From: an uncultured Clostridium sp. | GTDB taxonomy: Bacteria > Bacillota > Clostridia > Lachnospirales > Lachnospiraceae | Reading direction: 5' to 3' | Assembly: GCA_900541315.1 (NCBI GenBank) | Contig: UQJF01000074.1 | Span: forward strand, 1 to 15,223 | Length of the DNA: 15,223 nucleotides | In this document: positions 1 through 7,051 of the stretch, piece by piece | How the letters are laid out: each line of letters begins with the position of its first letter | How positions within the stretch are numbered: the stretch's first letter is position 1 | Notes under the pieces: generated by a model | Database searches by the model: none | Told to the model about the DNA's origin: nothing | What the model saw: only the letters and a program-made list of their open reading frames with translations | Made by a program: the position numbers and the translations under genes

Positions 1-83
1 ATTTTCTGAATTTTCAGGGTTTTACATACTGTTTAATCTTCAATTATCAAGGTTCGTTGTTGCTAACTTTTTTCAGAAGCAAC
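1..83 (-). other. Probable rRNA-operon leader (transcribed, non-coding)
   Basis: This stretch lies downstream of two strong minus-strand promoters and contains no credible reading frame. Read on the minus strand it carries a 6-bp inverted repeat (GTTGCT at 59-64, AGCAAC at 78-83, loop of 13) followed by ACCTTGATAATTGAAGA and then CCCTGAAAATTCAG. These resemble the boxA-like, TTGAAAACT-containing leader found ahead of 16S genes in Firmicutes rrn operons. The resemblance is from memory of the motif, not an alignment. A tRNA cluster or another highly expressed operon is the main alternative. The structural gene itself would lie off the left edge. Confidence 0.5.
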
Positions 84-89
84 TCTGAT

Positions 90-118
90 ATAATATCATG
101 AGTATTTTCTTTTGTCAA
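90..118 (-). promoter_or_regulatory. Strong sigma-A promoter P2 (proximal of a tandem pair)
   Basis: On the minus strand there is a perfect TTGACA -35 (113-118), a 17-base spacer and TATTAT as -10 (90-95, five of six consensus bases). The -10 is preceded by TGA, giving an extended -10. Upstream of the -35 the minus strand is a long A-rich run (119-150), as in an UP element. Transcription would start near position 83 and run off the left end of the window. The near-consensus core and UP-like tract suggest a very highly transcribed operon, probably rRNA. Confidence 0.75.
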
Positions 119-130
119 CAACTTTTTTAA
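113..130 (-). repeat. 18-bp direct repeat, copy proximal to P2
   Basis: The 18 bases TGTCAACAACTTTTTTAA on the plus strand recur exactly at 197-214, 84 bases away. On the minus strand each copy supplies the -35 hexamer and the A-tract just upstream of it. The flanks differ, so the match is confined to the functional promoter part. Confidence 0.85.
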
Positions 131-173
131 TTTATTTTTCTTTTTATTTTTCTGTCTTGCGACAGCGAAATAT

Positions 174-202
174 ATATTATCAGATGTCCAACAGAATGTC
201 AA
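174..202 (-). promoter_or_regulatory. Sigma-A promoter P1 (distal of a tandem pair)
   Basis: On the minus strand TTGACA (197-202) is followed by a 17-base spacer and TAATAT (174-179, four of six -10 bases). An A-rich tract precedes it (203-235). It lies 84 bases upstream of P2, points the same way, and shares 18 identical bases over the -35. Two same-direction promoters with UP-like tracts are the usual architecture of Firmicutes rrn operons. A small hairpin with a GCAA loop on the minus strand (152-165) lies between P1 and P2. Confidence 0.65.
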
Positions 203-214
203 CAACTTTTTTAA
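197..214 (-). repeat. 18-bp direct repeat, copy at P1
   Basis: This is an exact second copy of the block at 113-130, again covering the -35 and upstream A-tract of a minus-strand promoter. The duplication may reflect conversion between rrn promoters or selection for the same RNA polymerase alpha-subunit contacts; this is inference. Confidence 0.85.
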
Positions 215-249
215 CATTTTTTCGAACTCTTTTATTGTATATTTTTACG

Positions 250-279
250 CTATAAAAGGGCGCCATCAGGCACCCCTTT
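250..279 (-). terminator. Intrinsic terminator of the two-component operon
   Basis: On the minus strand an 11-bp stem (AAAGGGGTGCC paired with GGCGCCCTTTT, including two G-U pairs) closes a TGAT loop. It begins 28 bases after the histidine kinase stop. The stem's 3' arm ends in TTTT, followed by ATAG, so the U-tract is short. Both G-U pairs would be C-A mismatches on the plus strand, which argues for minus-strand use. Confidence 0.75.
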
Positions 280-306
280 ATACTATATACTCATGACTCA
301 TGTGTC

Positions 307-1830
307 CTAAACGCTGCAATCCAGTGTAAACCAGAATTCCACACCATCTTTTACATTCTGTACACCACAGGCTTTATTATGGGAATCCATGATCGCTTTT
401 ACAATAGAAAGACCGATACCACTTCCACCATAAGCCCTGGTGCGCGCCTTATCTACTTTATAGAACTTAGTCCAGAGTTTTCCCAGATCTTCTTCCGGTA
501 TATTCTGACCTGTATTAAATACAGTTACTTTTACCTCTTTGTCATTTTTCTCCAGACGGATCTCAATCCATTTTTCCCCATCTAAATGGTTCATGGCATT
601 ATTCAGATAGTTAGTCACTACCTCCTCTATTTTAAACTCATCTGCCCATACCATGACTGGTTCACTGGCATCAAAAAATACCTGGGCGCCTTTCTGCTGG
701 AGAAGTATCTTTGCAGACGAAAGGACTCCGTTTATTAATGTAACCAGATCAAACTGTTCCATGACCGGCTTGTCATTACCGAATTCAAGGGCAGTAAGGG
801 TAAGAAGCTGTTTTACCATTTTATTCATCTTTCCTGCTTCATCCTGGATGACCTCACAGTAATAGTCCCTGCTTTCCGGGTCCTCTGCCATTCCTTCTGT
901 AAGTCCTTCTGCGTACCCCTGGATCAGTGCAATAGGCGTTTTCAGCTCATGGGATACATTTGCGATAAATTCCTTACGTGCCTCATCAATACGTATCTTC
1001 TCTTCAATATCTTTTTGCAGTTCATTATTCGCTGTTTTCAGTTCTCCAATGGTTTCCTTCAGCTTTTCCGAAAGGGTATTCATGCTCTTTCCCAGTACAC
1101 CGATCTCATCTTCAGAATCTCCTGTATATCGGGCATCAAAATCCAGTTCTGACATACGTTCAGAAAGTGCCGCAAGGGAAAGAATGGGAGAAGTGATCTT
1201 CTTTCCTGCAAAATACATGATAACGCTTCCTGCTGCCAGAGCAATAAGACCAATATATACCATAAAACGGTTAGACAGATCCACACTTTCATGAATGCTT
1301 GCAATAGGCATGGACATGATAAAGATGGTCTTATTATCCTCAAAGAACCCCCAATTCTGCAGATAAAAGCTTTTTGCGTGTTTGTCAAAGCTTTTTTCAA
1401 TGGTATAGTTTTCTTCCTGTACCAGTGTTTCTGTTTTTGGTCCCCGCCTTCCCAGGATATACTGCTGCACGCGATCTGCCAGAAATCTTCCATCCCAGAA
1501 AGAAGGATATGTTTCACCATTAGTACTGTCTACGACCACGATGGTAATATTATATTTCTCATTTATATTGCGGATCAGCCTGGTAATTTCATTTTGCTCT
1601 CCATCTTTGGAATAAAGGCTTTGGAGATCATCCATAATGTCTTCTCCGGCAGCAGCTTTTTCCATTGCGTATGCATTGATCTGGGTATACGTATCCTGGA
1701 GGATATTTAATTTATCATTCAGATAATATTTTTCCAGAAAAAAGCTGTTCATAGCCCATACGGCTAACAGGACAATTGCCATCAGACCTATAAACAGACC
1801 TATAAATGTAGTTCGGACTGAACGTTTCAT
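307..1830 (-). CDS. Membrane sensor histidine kinase of a two-component system
   Basis: This 507-residue sensor kinase phosphorylates the partner regulator encoded just upstream. It has a basic N-terminus and a first membrane helix at about 9-30, then an extracytoplasmic sensor region of about 155 residues. A second membrane helix lies at about 189-209, followed by a HAMP linker (about 210-265) and a short coiled segment. The HisKA motif is FIANVSHELKTPIALIQGY with the phospho-accepting His294. The ATPase domain shows an N box (NYLNNAMNH, about 407-415), a G1-like box FNTG (438-441) and a G2 box GGSGIGLSIV (468-477). G1 reads FNTG where many kinases have DNG. It overlaps the regulator gene by four bases (ATGA), so the two are translationally coupled. 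The sensor region matches nothing I recognise, and no transporter or target gene sits beside it, so the stimulus is unknown. VanS/PhoR-like architecture is clear; the specific role is not. Confidence 0.93.
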   Translation of the reverse strand: MKRSVRTTFIGLFIGLMAIVLLAVWAMNSFFLEKYYLNDKLNILQDTYTQINAYAMEKAAAGEDIMDDLQSLYSKDGEQNEITRLIRNINEKYNITIVVVDSTNGETYPSFWDGRFLADRVQQYILGRRGPKTETLVQEENYTIEKSFDKHAKSFYLQNWGFFEDNKTIFIMSMPIASIHESVDLSNRFMVYIGLIALAAGSVIMYFAGKKITSPILSLAALSERMSELDFDARYTGDSEDEIGVLGKSMNTLSEKLKETIGELKTANNELQKDIEEKIRIDEARKEFIANVSHELKTPIALIQGYAEGLTEGMAEDPESRDYYCEVIQDEAGKMNKMVKQLLTLTALEFGNDKPVMEQFDLVTLINGVLSSAKILLQQKGAQVFFDASEPVMVWADEFKIEEVVTNYLNNAMNHLDGEKWIEIRLEKNDKEVKVTVFNTGQNIPEEDLGKLWTKFYKVDKARTRAYGGSGIGLSIVKAIMDSHNKACGVQNVKDGVEFWFTLDCSV

Positions 1831-2507
1831 TCTTCACACACCTCGAATTTATAACCCATTCCCCAGATAGTCTTGATATATTCGCCTTTTTCTCCCATTT
1901 TACTGCGCAGCTTCTTTACATGTGTGTCTATGGTTCTGGCATCGCCGAAATAATCGTAATTCCAGACATTATTTAAGATTTTCTCTCTTGAAAGGGCGAT
2001 TCCCTGATTTTCCGCAAAATAAGTAAGAAGTTCAAATTCCTTGAAGCTTAATTCAATCTCTTTCCCATCAATGGTCACTCTATGTGCTGCCTTATCAATG
2101 CAGATACCGCCAATATTCATTATATCTGCAGAAACTGCATTGGTCCTGCGAAGAAGAGCTTCTACCCTTGCAACCAGGATCTTAGGACTAAATGGCTTCG
2201 AAATATATTCATCTACTCCTAAAGAAAATCCCTGAAGCTCATCCCGCTCCTCGCTTCTGGCTGTCAGCATGATCACCGGTACTTTAGAATATTTCCGGAT
2301 AGTCTTAAGTACTTCCCAGCCGTCCATTTTAGGCATCATTACGTCCAATAAGATCAGTGCAATGTCTTTCTGTGCAAAAAAGATCTCAAGCGCCTCTTCC
2401 CCATCTCCTGCTTCTACTACGGAAAATCCCTTATTTGTGAGGAAATCCTTTACCAGCTTCCGCATTCTCGCTTCATCATCAACCATTAATATTTTCAAAG
2501 CATCCAT
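1827..2507 (-). CDS. OmpR/PhoB-family response regulator
   Basis: This 226-residue DNA-binding regulator is paired with the downstream kinase. The receiver domain (about 1-120) has the acidic pair Asp10-Asp11, phospho-acceptor Asp55 in LLDVMMPKMDG, Thr82 and Lys104 in SKPF. A C-terminal winged-helix domain (about 128-222) carries the family pattern ELSFKEFELLTYF and ends RTIDTHVKKLRSKMG...IKTIWGMGYKF. The ATG is preceded by GGAGGAG at normal spacing. The gene has its own extended -10 promoter and, directly upstream of the -35, two 7-bp direct repeats with an 11-bp period. That is the geometry OmpR-family proteins bind, so autoregulation is plausible. The regulon cannot be told from sequence; similarity in general form to VanR, PhoP or WalR does not identify it as any of them. 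Confidence 0.95.
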   Translation of the reverse strand: MDALKILMVDDEARMRKLVKDFLTNKGFSVVEAGDGEEALEIFFAQKDIALILLDVMMPKMDGWEVLKTIRKYSKVPVIMLTARSEERDELQGFSLGVDEYISKPFSPKILVARVEALLRRTNAVSADIMNIGGICIDKAAHRVTIDGKEIELSFKEFELLTYFAENQGIALSREKILNNVWNYDYFGDARTIDTHVKKLRSKMGEKGEYIKTIWGMGYKFEVCEE

Positions 2508-2546
2508 TTCCTGCTCCTCCTGCCTGTTTTACCTGCTTTCGTCCTT

Positions 2547-2574
2547 ATTATAACAAAAAAATCCGGTTTTTCTA
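2547..2574 (-). promoter_or_regulatory. Extended -10 promoter for the two-component operon
   Basis: On the minus strand there is a perfect TATAAT (2547-2552) preceded by TGT, giving the extended -10 TGnTATAAT. The best -35 is TAGAAA (2569-2574, four of six) at a 16-base spacer. A weak -35 with a strong extended -10 is typical of activator-assisted promoters. The start site would be about 30-35 bases before the regulator's ATG. Confidence 0.75.
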
Positions 2575-2577
2575 CGC

Positions 2578-2595
2578 TTTCACACAAGTTTCACA
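2578..2595 (-). promoter_or_regulatory. Candidate response-regulator box: 11-bp-phased direct repeat
   Basis: TTTCACA occurs at 2578-2584 and 2589-2595 on the plus strand (TGTGAAA on the minus strand), with a 4-base spacer, so the period is 11 bp. The inner copy ends 4 bases from the -35. Seven-base boxes at an 11-bp period are the arrangement bound by OmpR/PhoB-type dimers. An overlapping inverted repeat (ACAAGTT, TCAC, AACTTGT at 2584-2601) could instead be an operator for a symmetric repressor. The binding protein is inferred, not shown. Confidence 0.5.
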
Positions 2596-2656
2596 ACTTG
2601 TCAGTACGCAAGAAAAGTTTCAAGGCAAAATGAGATCAAAACAGGATCATCAAAGC

Positions 2657-2701
2657 CAAAATATAAAAACAGCCGGGACATGTTCATTTACATATCCCGG
2701 C
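2657..2701 (-). terminator. Strong intrinsic terminator of the translation/pnp operon
   Basis: On the minus strand GCCGGGATATG and CATGTCCCGGC form an 11-bp stem with one U-G wobble and an 8-base loop, followed by TGTTTTTATATTTT. It starts 22 bases after the DUF1292 stop. On the plus strand the wobble becomes a C-A mismatch and no T-run follows, so the direction is clear. Confidence 0.9.
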
Positions 2702-2723
2702 CTACTTCATCAAATATTTAGCA

Positions 2724-3047
2724 TCAGTCGTCTAAATCTTCTTCACTTACCAGCTCGTCGTATTCCTGATCGTCTAACATTTCGTCAAATGCATCTGCAA
2801 CGATCTCGTATTCATCATCATCCACAATGTTATCCAGAACAGGAGTTCCATCTTCTGTCTCGCTGTAACGGTACAGATAAACTTCTCCTTCTTCTGACTC
2901 TGCTCCTTCCATAGGAAGAAGGGCAATATATTCACGGTCTCCTGCAGAGAAGATGTTAAGAACTACGCACTCGATCTCAGAATCATCATCTAATGTCAGG
3001 GTAACAGTCATTTCCTCTTCTTCATTTAAATTCTTCTCGTCTGCCAT
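2724..3047 (-). CDS. Acidic DUF1292 (YrzB-like) protein
   Basis: This small 107-residue cytoplasmic protein has no signal peptide or membrane segment. It matches the DUF1292 pattern: an N-terminal beta-rich core (TVTLTLDDDSEIECVVLNIF, then REYIALLP and VYLYRY) and an acidic tail containing DDDEYEIVADAFDE. The family is common in Firmicutes and its function is unknown. By my count 40 of 107 residues are Asp or Glu and only three are Lys or Arg, so it is extremely acidic. AAGGA precedes the ATG at about eight bases. An 89-base gap with a possible own promoter separates it from the adenosyltransferase gene, and the strong terminator follows immediately. It is the last gene of the unit. Assignment to the family is confident; no role is proposed. 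Confidence 0.88.
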   Translation of the reverse strand: MADEKNLNEEEEMTVTLTLDDDSEIECVVLNIFSAGDREYIALLPMEGAESEEGEVYLYRYSETEDGTPVLDNIVDDDEYEIVADAFDEMLDDQEYDELVSEEDLDD

Positions 3048-3106
3048 ATTTTATTCCTTTCATATCCAATCCGGTTAAATGTTACAGCCTTTCGCTGTCC
3101 ACTTAC

Positions 3107-3135
3107 ACTTTATCAGACTGCCTGTAAAATTGCAA
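3107..3135 (-). promoter_or_regulatory. Possible internal promoter before the DUF1292 gene
   Basis: On the minus strand TTGCAA (3130-3135, four of six) is separated by 17 bases from TAAAGT (3107-3112, four of six), which is preceded by TGA (extended -10). It lies in the only sizeable gap between pnp and the terminator. A small hairpin (ACAGC, GAAAG, GCTGT on the minus strand; 3084-3098) lies between it and the ATG. The match is modest and could be chance. Confidence 0.4.
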
Positions 3136-3136
3136 G

Positions 3137-3730
3137 CTAATATTCAATCCCTTTTCTGGCGGGGATCCCCCTCGTGTAAGGGTGGGCACGCATGACCATT
3201 TCTGTTACATAATCTGCGGCTGCCAAAAGAGTCTCTGAAGGATTTCTCCCAGTCAGGATCACTTCTAATTTTTCCGGCTTACTGCCTATCAGTTCTAATA
3301 AGCGTTCTTCCTCTATAAAGCCAAGGGTGCAGGCCCCTACTGCCTCATCTAAGACCAGCATATCTATCTCCTGGTCCAAAGCCATTTTCCAGGCTTTTTC
3401 CAGCTCTTTTCCGTAATATTCCTTTGCCTCTTCTTTTTCTTCCTGTTTCATTTTCCATGAAAATCCAAACTGTCTTGTGCATGGAAGGACTGTTATCCCC
3501 GGAATCTGCTTTAAAGCTTCCACTTCCCCGGAATGATCATTTTTCAGGAATCGCTTTATCAATACGGTCTTCCCGTTTCCTGCTGCACGGACTGCAGCAC
3601 CTACAGAAGCTGTCGTTTTGCCTTTTCCGTTCCCGCAGTAAATATGCACCAGGCCACTTGTCCTTTTAACAGCTTCCATCTCTTTATTTTCTTCCCTGCT
3701 GTCCATTTGTTTTTTTATTTGAATTTCCAT
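3137..3730 (-). CDS. cobO: Corrinoid (cob(I)alamin) adenosyltransferase, CobA/CobO/BtuR family
   Basis: This cytoplasmic enzyme transfers the 5'-deoxyadenosyl group of ATP to reduced corrinoids to make adenosylcobalamin-type cofactors. It has a P-loop, GNGKGKTT (residues 33-40 from this start), a Walker B-like MLVLDEAVGA segment, LTGRNPSE and the family's C-terminal HPYTRGIPARKGIEY signature. From ATG 3730 the length is 197 residues, close to E. coli BtuR/CobA. The start is uncertain. A TTG at 3757 is open, ATG 3730 has AGGGAG about 11 bases upstream, ATG 3706 lacks a good site, and ATG 3679 would begin just after the helicase stop and still keep the whole domain. Starts before 3684 overlap the helicase gene. 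No other cobalamin gene or cobalamin riboswitch is nearby, which suggests salvage rather than a local biosynthetic cluster. The fold also resembles RecA-like NTPases, but the C-terminal signature makes the assignment firm. Confidence 0.9.
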   Translation of the reverse strand: MEIQIKKQMDSREENKEMEAVKRTSGLVHIYCGNGKGKTTASVGAAVRAAGNGKTVLIKRFLKNDHSGEVEALKQIPGITVLPCTRQFGFSWKMKQEEKEEAKEYYGKELEKAWKMALDQEIDMLVLDEAVGACTLGFIEEERLLELIGSKPEKLEVILTGRNPSETLLAAADYVTEMVMRAHPYTRGIPARKGIEY

Positions 3731-5582
3731 TTTTTTCCATATCTCCCTTGTCGCCAAGAAGTCCTGCCTCTACAACAAACCGTGATACAGTCTGCCTCTT
3801 GTGATACCGTTCTTTCACATAAAAAATATGCAGCCGGTCCTTTGCCCTGGTCATAGCCACATAGAACATACGCCGTTCTTCTTCCATATCAGGTTCTAAG
3901 ACCGCCTTATGATGGGGAGTTATGCCCTCATTTGCATCCAGTATATATACTACTTTAAATTCCAAACCTTTGCAGCTGTGCATAGTCATCAGGCTGACGC
4001 CTTCTTTTTCTGCTTCCCGAAGGGCCAACTGCTCCTTTAGCTGCTCTTTGTACTCGTCCATATGGTTAAACCATTCCTCATAGGTTTTAAATGGCATAGA
4101 GCTTTCCTGAAGGGCATCTAAAACCTCAAACAGATCCTCCGGCTTTAATCGTCGTTCATTTGCATACTGTCTCAGATAATCGTCATATCCAATGGCTTTC
4201 CGGATGTAGTTTACTGCACCTGCAGGAGCCATATCCCGAAGCATTTCCAGGTCGTATACCAGTTGATCAATACGGTCTAACATCCAGTTTTTATCCTGAT
4301 AGAAGGAACGCAGCTGCTCCCACCGGATCACTTTGCTGTCTAATGCATCACGGCTGATGTATCTGGCGGGCCGGTTAATGATCTGGAGTATATTTGACCT
4401 GCTTAAATCTCCCAATGCTGCATAAATATAGCAGAACACGTTTCTGGAAATCCAGTGTTCATAAAGATTTGGTACTGTATCCCGCATATGAAAAGGGATA
4501 TTATACTCCATCATCCGCTCAATAAGAAGCCTTGGTCCCTGATTGGTGCGGTATAAAACCGTCATATCCTCATAAGCGATGCCCATCTTGTGATAATCCC
4601 GCAGTTCTTCTGTAATGGCCTTTGTCTCAGTTAATGGGTCCGGCCATTCTTTTATAAATACAGGACAGCCTTTTCCCCGGTTTCCACGGATTTCTTTCGG
4701 GAAACGTGTTTTATTACAGGCGATCAGCTTCCCCGCACTTTCGATCACCGGGTCCACACAGCGGTAATTTACATCCAGCAAAATACGCTCAGCGTCTGAA
4801 TAATCCTTTTCAAATCCCAGCATCAGCTCCGGTCTTGCCCCCCGAAAACGGTAAATAGACTGGTCATCATCTCCCACAATAAACAGGTTATTTTCCGGCA
4901 GTGCCAGCATTTTTATGATCTCATACTGGATCCGGTTGATATCCTGAAATTCATCGATAAGTATGTATTTATATTTTCTCTGCCACGCCAGTAAAATATC
5001 CTTACGTTCTTTAAAAAGCTCATAGCACATGGCAAGCATGTCATCAAAGTCCAGAAGTCCCTGTTTGCGAAGACAACCTTCATACCCCTCATACAGCTCT
5101 TTAAAAACTGTCTGGGAGCAGCTTTTCGCATAATAATTATCAAGGGACATTAGTTCCCCTTTAATAAGACTGATCTCTGACAGCACCGAGGCAATAAACT
5201 CCCCTTCGTCCTCGATCTCCAGATCTGTGTGGTCTAACTGCTCCCTGATAAACTGGATGCGCTGCTCTTCTTTTACGATATTGGACGCCTGATACCGGTA
5301 TGCCAGTTTTAATATCATAAAAAAGACAGAATGAAAAGTCCCAAAAGAGACTCTGCTGCATCCTGTCCCGGTTATCCGTTCATATCGTTCTTTCATTTCA
5401 CGGGCTGCTGCCCTGGTAAAAGTGATCACCAGGATATTTCCAGGCTCCACGCCCACTTTTTCCGTTAAATAACGGACCCGGTTGGTAATGACCGTAGTCT
5501 TACCTGAACCGGGCCCTGCAAGTACAAGGGCAGGTCCGTCAGTGTGACGGATCGCCCTTTTCTGCGCTTCATTAAAAGCCAT
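3684..5582 (-). CDS. UvrD/Rep/PcrA-family superfamily I DNA helicase (compact)
   Basis: This is a 632-residue ATP-dependent 3'-5' helicase of the UvrD-like group, expected in repair or resolution of replication blocks. All superfamily I motifs are visible: Q-like FNEAQKRAI (3-11), motif I GPGSGKTT (23-30), Ia ITFTRAAAREMKER, II LIDEFQD (208-214), III VGDDDQSIYRFRGA (236-249), IV LLDVNYR, V MTMHSCKGLEF (about 532-542) and VI EEERRMFYVAMTRAKDRL (about 567-584). PcrA and UvrD are usually about 720-770 residues. This protein is about 100 shorter, with a reduced C-terminus that becomes Lys/Asn/Gly-rich where it overlaps the adenosyltransferase gene. The ATG lies three bases after the gltX stop, with GGAGG inside the gltX end, so it is coupled to gltX. 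It could be a second, non-PcrA paralogue; motifs alone cannot separate PcrA from such paralogues, so I give no symbol. Confidence 0.92.
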   Translation of the reverse strand: MAFNEAQKRAIRHTDGPALVLAGPGSGKTTVITNRVRYLTEKVGVEPGNILVITFTRAAAREMKERYERITGTGCSRVSFGTFHSVFFMILKLAYRYQASNIVKEEQRIQFIREQLDHTDLEIEDEGEFIASVLSEISLIKGELMSLDNYYAKSCSQTVFKELYEGYEGCLRKQGLLDFDDMLAMCYELFKERKDILLAWQRKYKYILIDEFQDINRIQYEIIKMLALPENNLFIVGDDDQSIYRFRGARPELMLGFEKDYSDAERILLDVNYRCVDPVIESAGKLIACNKTRFPKEIRGNRGKGCPVFIKEWPDPLTETKAITEELRDYHKMGIAYEDMTVLYRTNQGPRLLIERMMEYNIPFHMRDTVPNLYEHWISRNVFCYIYAALGDLSRSNILQIINRPARYISRDALDSKVIRWEQLRSFYQDKNWMLDRIDQLVYDLEMLRDMAPAGAVNYIRKAIGYDDYLRQYANERRLKPEDLFEVLDALQESSMPFKTYEEWFNHMDEYKEQLKEQLALREAEKEGVSLMTMHSCKGLEFKVVYILDANEGITPHHKAVLEPDMEEERRMFYVAMTRAKDRLHIFYVKERYHKRQTVSRFVVEAGLLGDKGDMEKNGNSNKKTNGQQGRK

Positions 5583-5585
5583 GTA

Positions 5586-7034
5586 TTAAGCCTCCAGCAT
5601 TTCAATGCCTTTGCGGATACGTTTTAATGATTCTTCTTTTCCAAGAACTTCCATGATCTCAGTTGCGCCTGCAGGAGTCATCTGCTTGCCGGAAACAGCA
5701 GTACGGACCGACCACATAACAAATCCGGTCTTTACGCCAGTTTCACTTACATAAGCAGAAAGCGCTGCAAACAGGGCATCATTACTGAAATCTTCCTGTG
5801 CTTCCAGAATAGGGAGTACATCTTTTAATACTTTAAGGGAAGTCTCTGCATTTGTCTTCATCTTCTTGTGAGTATACATAGCAATGTCGTACTCAGGCAG
5901 TGTCTCAAAGAAATCAATGTGATCCCTGATCTCCGGGAAAACTTCAATCCTTGTCTTTACCATATTTGCGATCTTCTTAAGATCTAAATCTTTCTTGATC
6001 ACTTCTTTTAAATATGGCTCAGCCAGCTTATAGAAACGCTCAAAATCCATTGCCTTAATGTACTCGCCATTCATCCAGCGAAGCTTAGTCATATCAAATA
6101 CAGACGGAGACTTATTCATACGATGATAGTCAAATTCCTTTACCATCTCTTCAAGTGAAAAAATCTCATTATTACCTTCTGGAGACCATCCAAGAAGTGC
6201 TACATAATTTACGATAGCTTCCGGAACAAAGCCCTGTTCTACCAGGTCTTCAAAAGAGGAATGTCCACAGCGCTTGCTTAACTTGTGATGACTTTCATCA
6301 GTGATCAGCGGGCAGTGTACATAGACCGGAACTTCCCAGCCAAAAGCATCATAAAGACGGTTATATTTTGGAGAAGAAGAAAGATACTCATTTCCTCTTA
6401 CTACATGGGTAATGCCCATCAGATGATCGTCTACTACGTTTGCAAAGTTGTAGGTAGGATAACCATCAGATTTGATCAGGACCATATCATCCAGTTCAGA
6501 GTTATCTACAGTAATATCCCCATAGATCTCATCATGGAAAGTAGTGGTTCCCTCAGTCGGGTTATTCTGACGGATAACAAATGGCTTACCGGCAGCCAGA
6601 TTTGCTTCCACTTCCTCTTTAGAAAGATGCAGACAGTGCTTATCATAAGTCATGATTTCCTCACCGTTTACAGTCTTTCTTAAGGTTTCCAGACGCTCTG
6701 GTGTACAGAAGCAGTAATATGCTTCTCCCTTTTCTACCAGTTTCTTCGCATATTCCATATAGATTCCAGAAGCCTGACGCTCACTCTGGACATAAGGACC
6801 GCAGCCGCCGTCCTTGTCCGGTCCCTCATCGTGGACCAGACCGGTTTCTTCCAGGGTTCTGTAAATGATATCCACAGCGCCTTCTACATAACGCTCCTGG
6901 TCAGTATCTTCTATTCTTAAAAGGAAGTCGCCTCCCTCATGTTTAGCGATCAGGTACGCATACAGTGCTGTTCTTAAATTTCCAACATGCATTCTTCCTG
7001 TAGGGCTTGGTGCATATCTTGTTCTTACTTTCAT
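5586..7034 (-). CDS. gltX: Glutamyl-tRNA synthetase
   Basis: This class I synthetase activates glutamate with ATP and charges tRNA-Glu in the cytoplasm. It has 482 residues, a normal length. The N-terminal [19 protein letters not shown] contains the HIGH signature as HVGN (16-19). The KMSKS loop is KLSKR (251-255). A zinc-binding pattern is complete: Cys108-x-Cys110, then Tyr130-x3-Cys134. [10 protein letters not shown] and the C-terminal helical anticodon-binding region are present. In many Firmicutes this enzyme is non-discriminating and also makes Glu-tRNA-Gln for GatCAB; nothing here decides that. The ATG follows the pnp stop by 17 bases, with GAGGGTGAG upstream. Four bases or fewer separate it from the helicase gene, so pnp, gltX and the helicase gene are probably cotranscribed. 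Functional assignment is secure. Confidence 0.97.
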   Translation of the reverse strand: MKVRTRYAPSPTGRMHVGNLRTALYAYLIAKHEGGDFLLRIEDTDQERYVEGAVDIIYRTLEETGLVHDEGPDKDGGCGPYVQSERQASGIYMEYAKKLVEKGEAYYCFCTPERLETLRKTVNGEEIMTYDKHCLHLSKEEVEANLAAGKPFVIRQNNPTEGTTTFHDEIYGDITVDNSELDDMVLIKSDGYPTYNFANVVDDHLMGITHVVRGNEYLSSSPKYNRLYDAFGWEVPVYVHCPLITDESHHKLSKRCGHSSFEDLVEQGFVPEAIVNYVALLGWSPEGNNEIFSLEEMVKEFDYHRMNKSPSVFDMTKLRWMNGEYIKAMDFERFYKLAEPYLKEVIKKDLDLKKIANMVKTRIEVFPEIRDHIDFFETLPEYDIAMYTHKKMKTNAETSLKVLKDVLPILEAQEDFSNDALFAALSAYVSETGVKTGFVMWSVRTAVSGKQMTPAGATEIMEVLGKEESLKRIRKGIEMLEA

Positions 7035-7051
7035 TTTCTCACCCTCTGATC

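Noticed and set aside
1080..1520. Minus-strand 146-residue frame inside the kinase gene
   Set aside because: It is an out-of-frame shadow of the histidine kinase with no recognisable domain.
3048..3136. Riboswitch or cobalamin-box near the adenosyltransferase gene
   Set aside because: The gap is downstream of that gene, is only 89 bases long, and shows just a 5-bp hairpin and no B12-box-like sequence.
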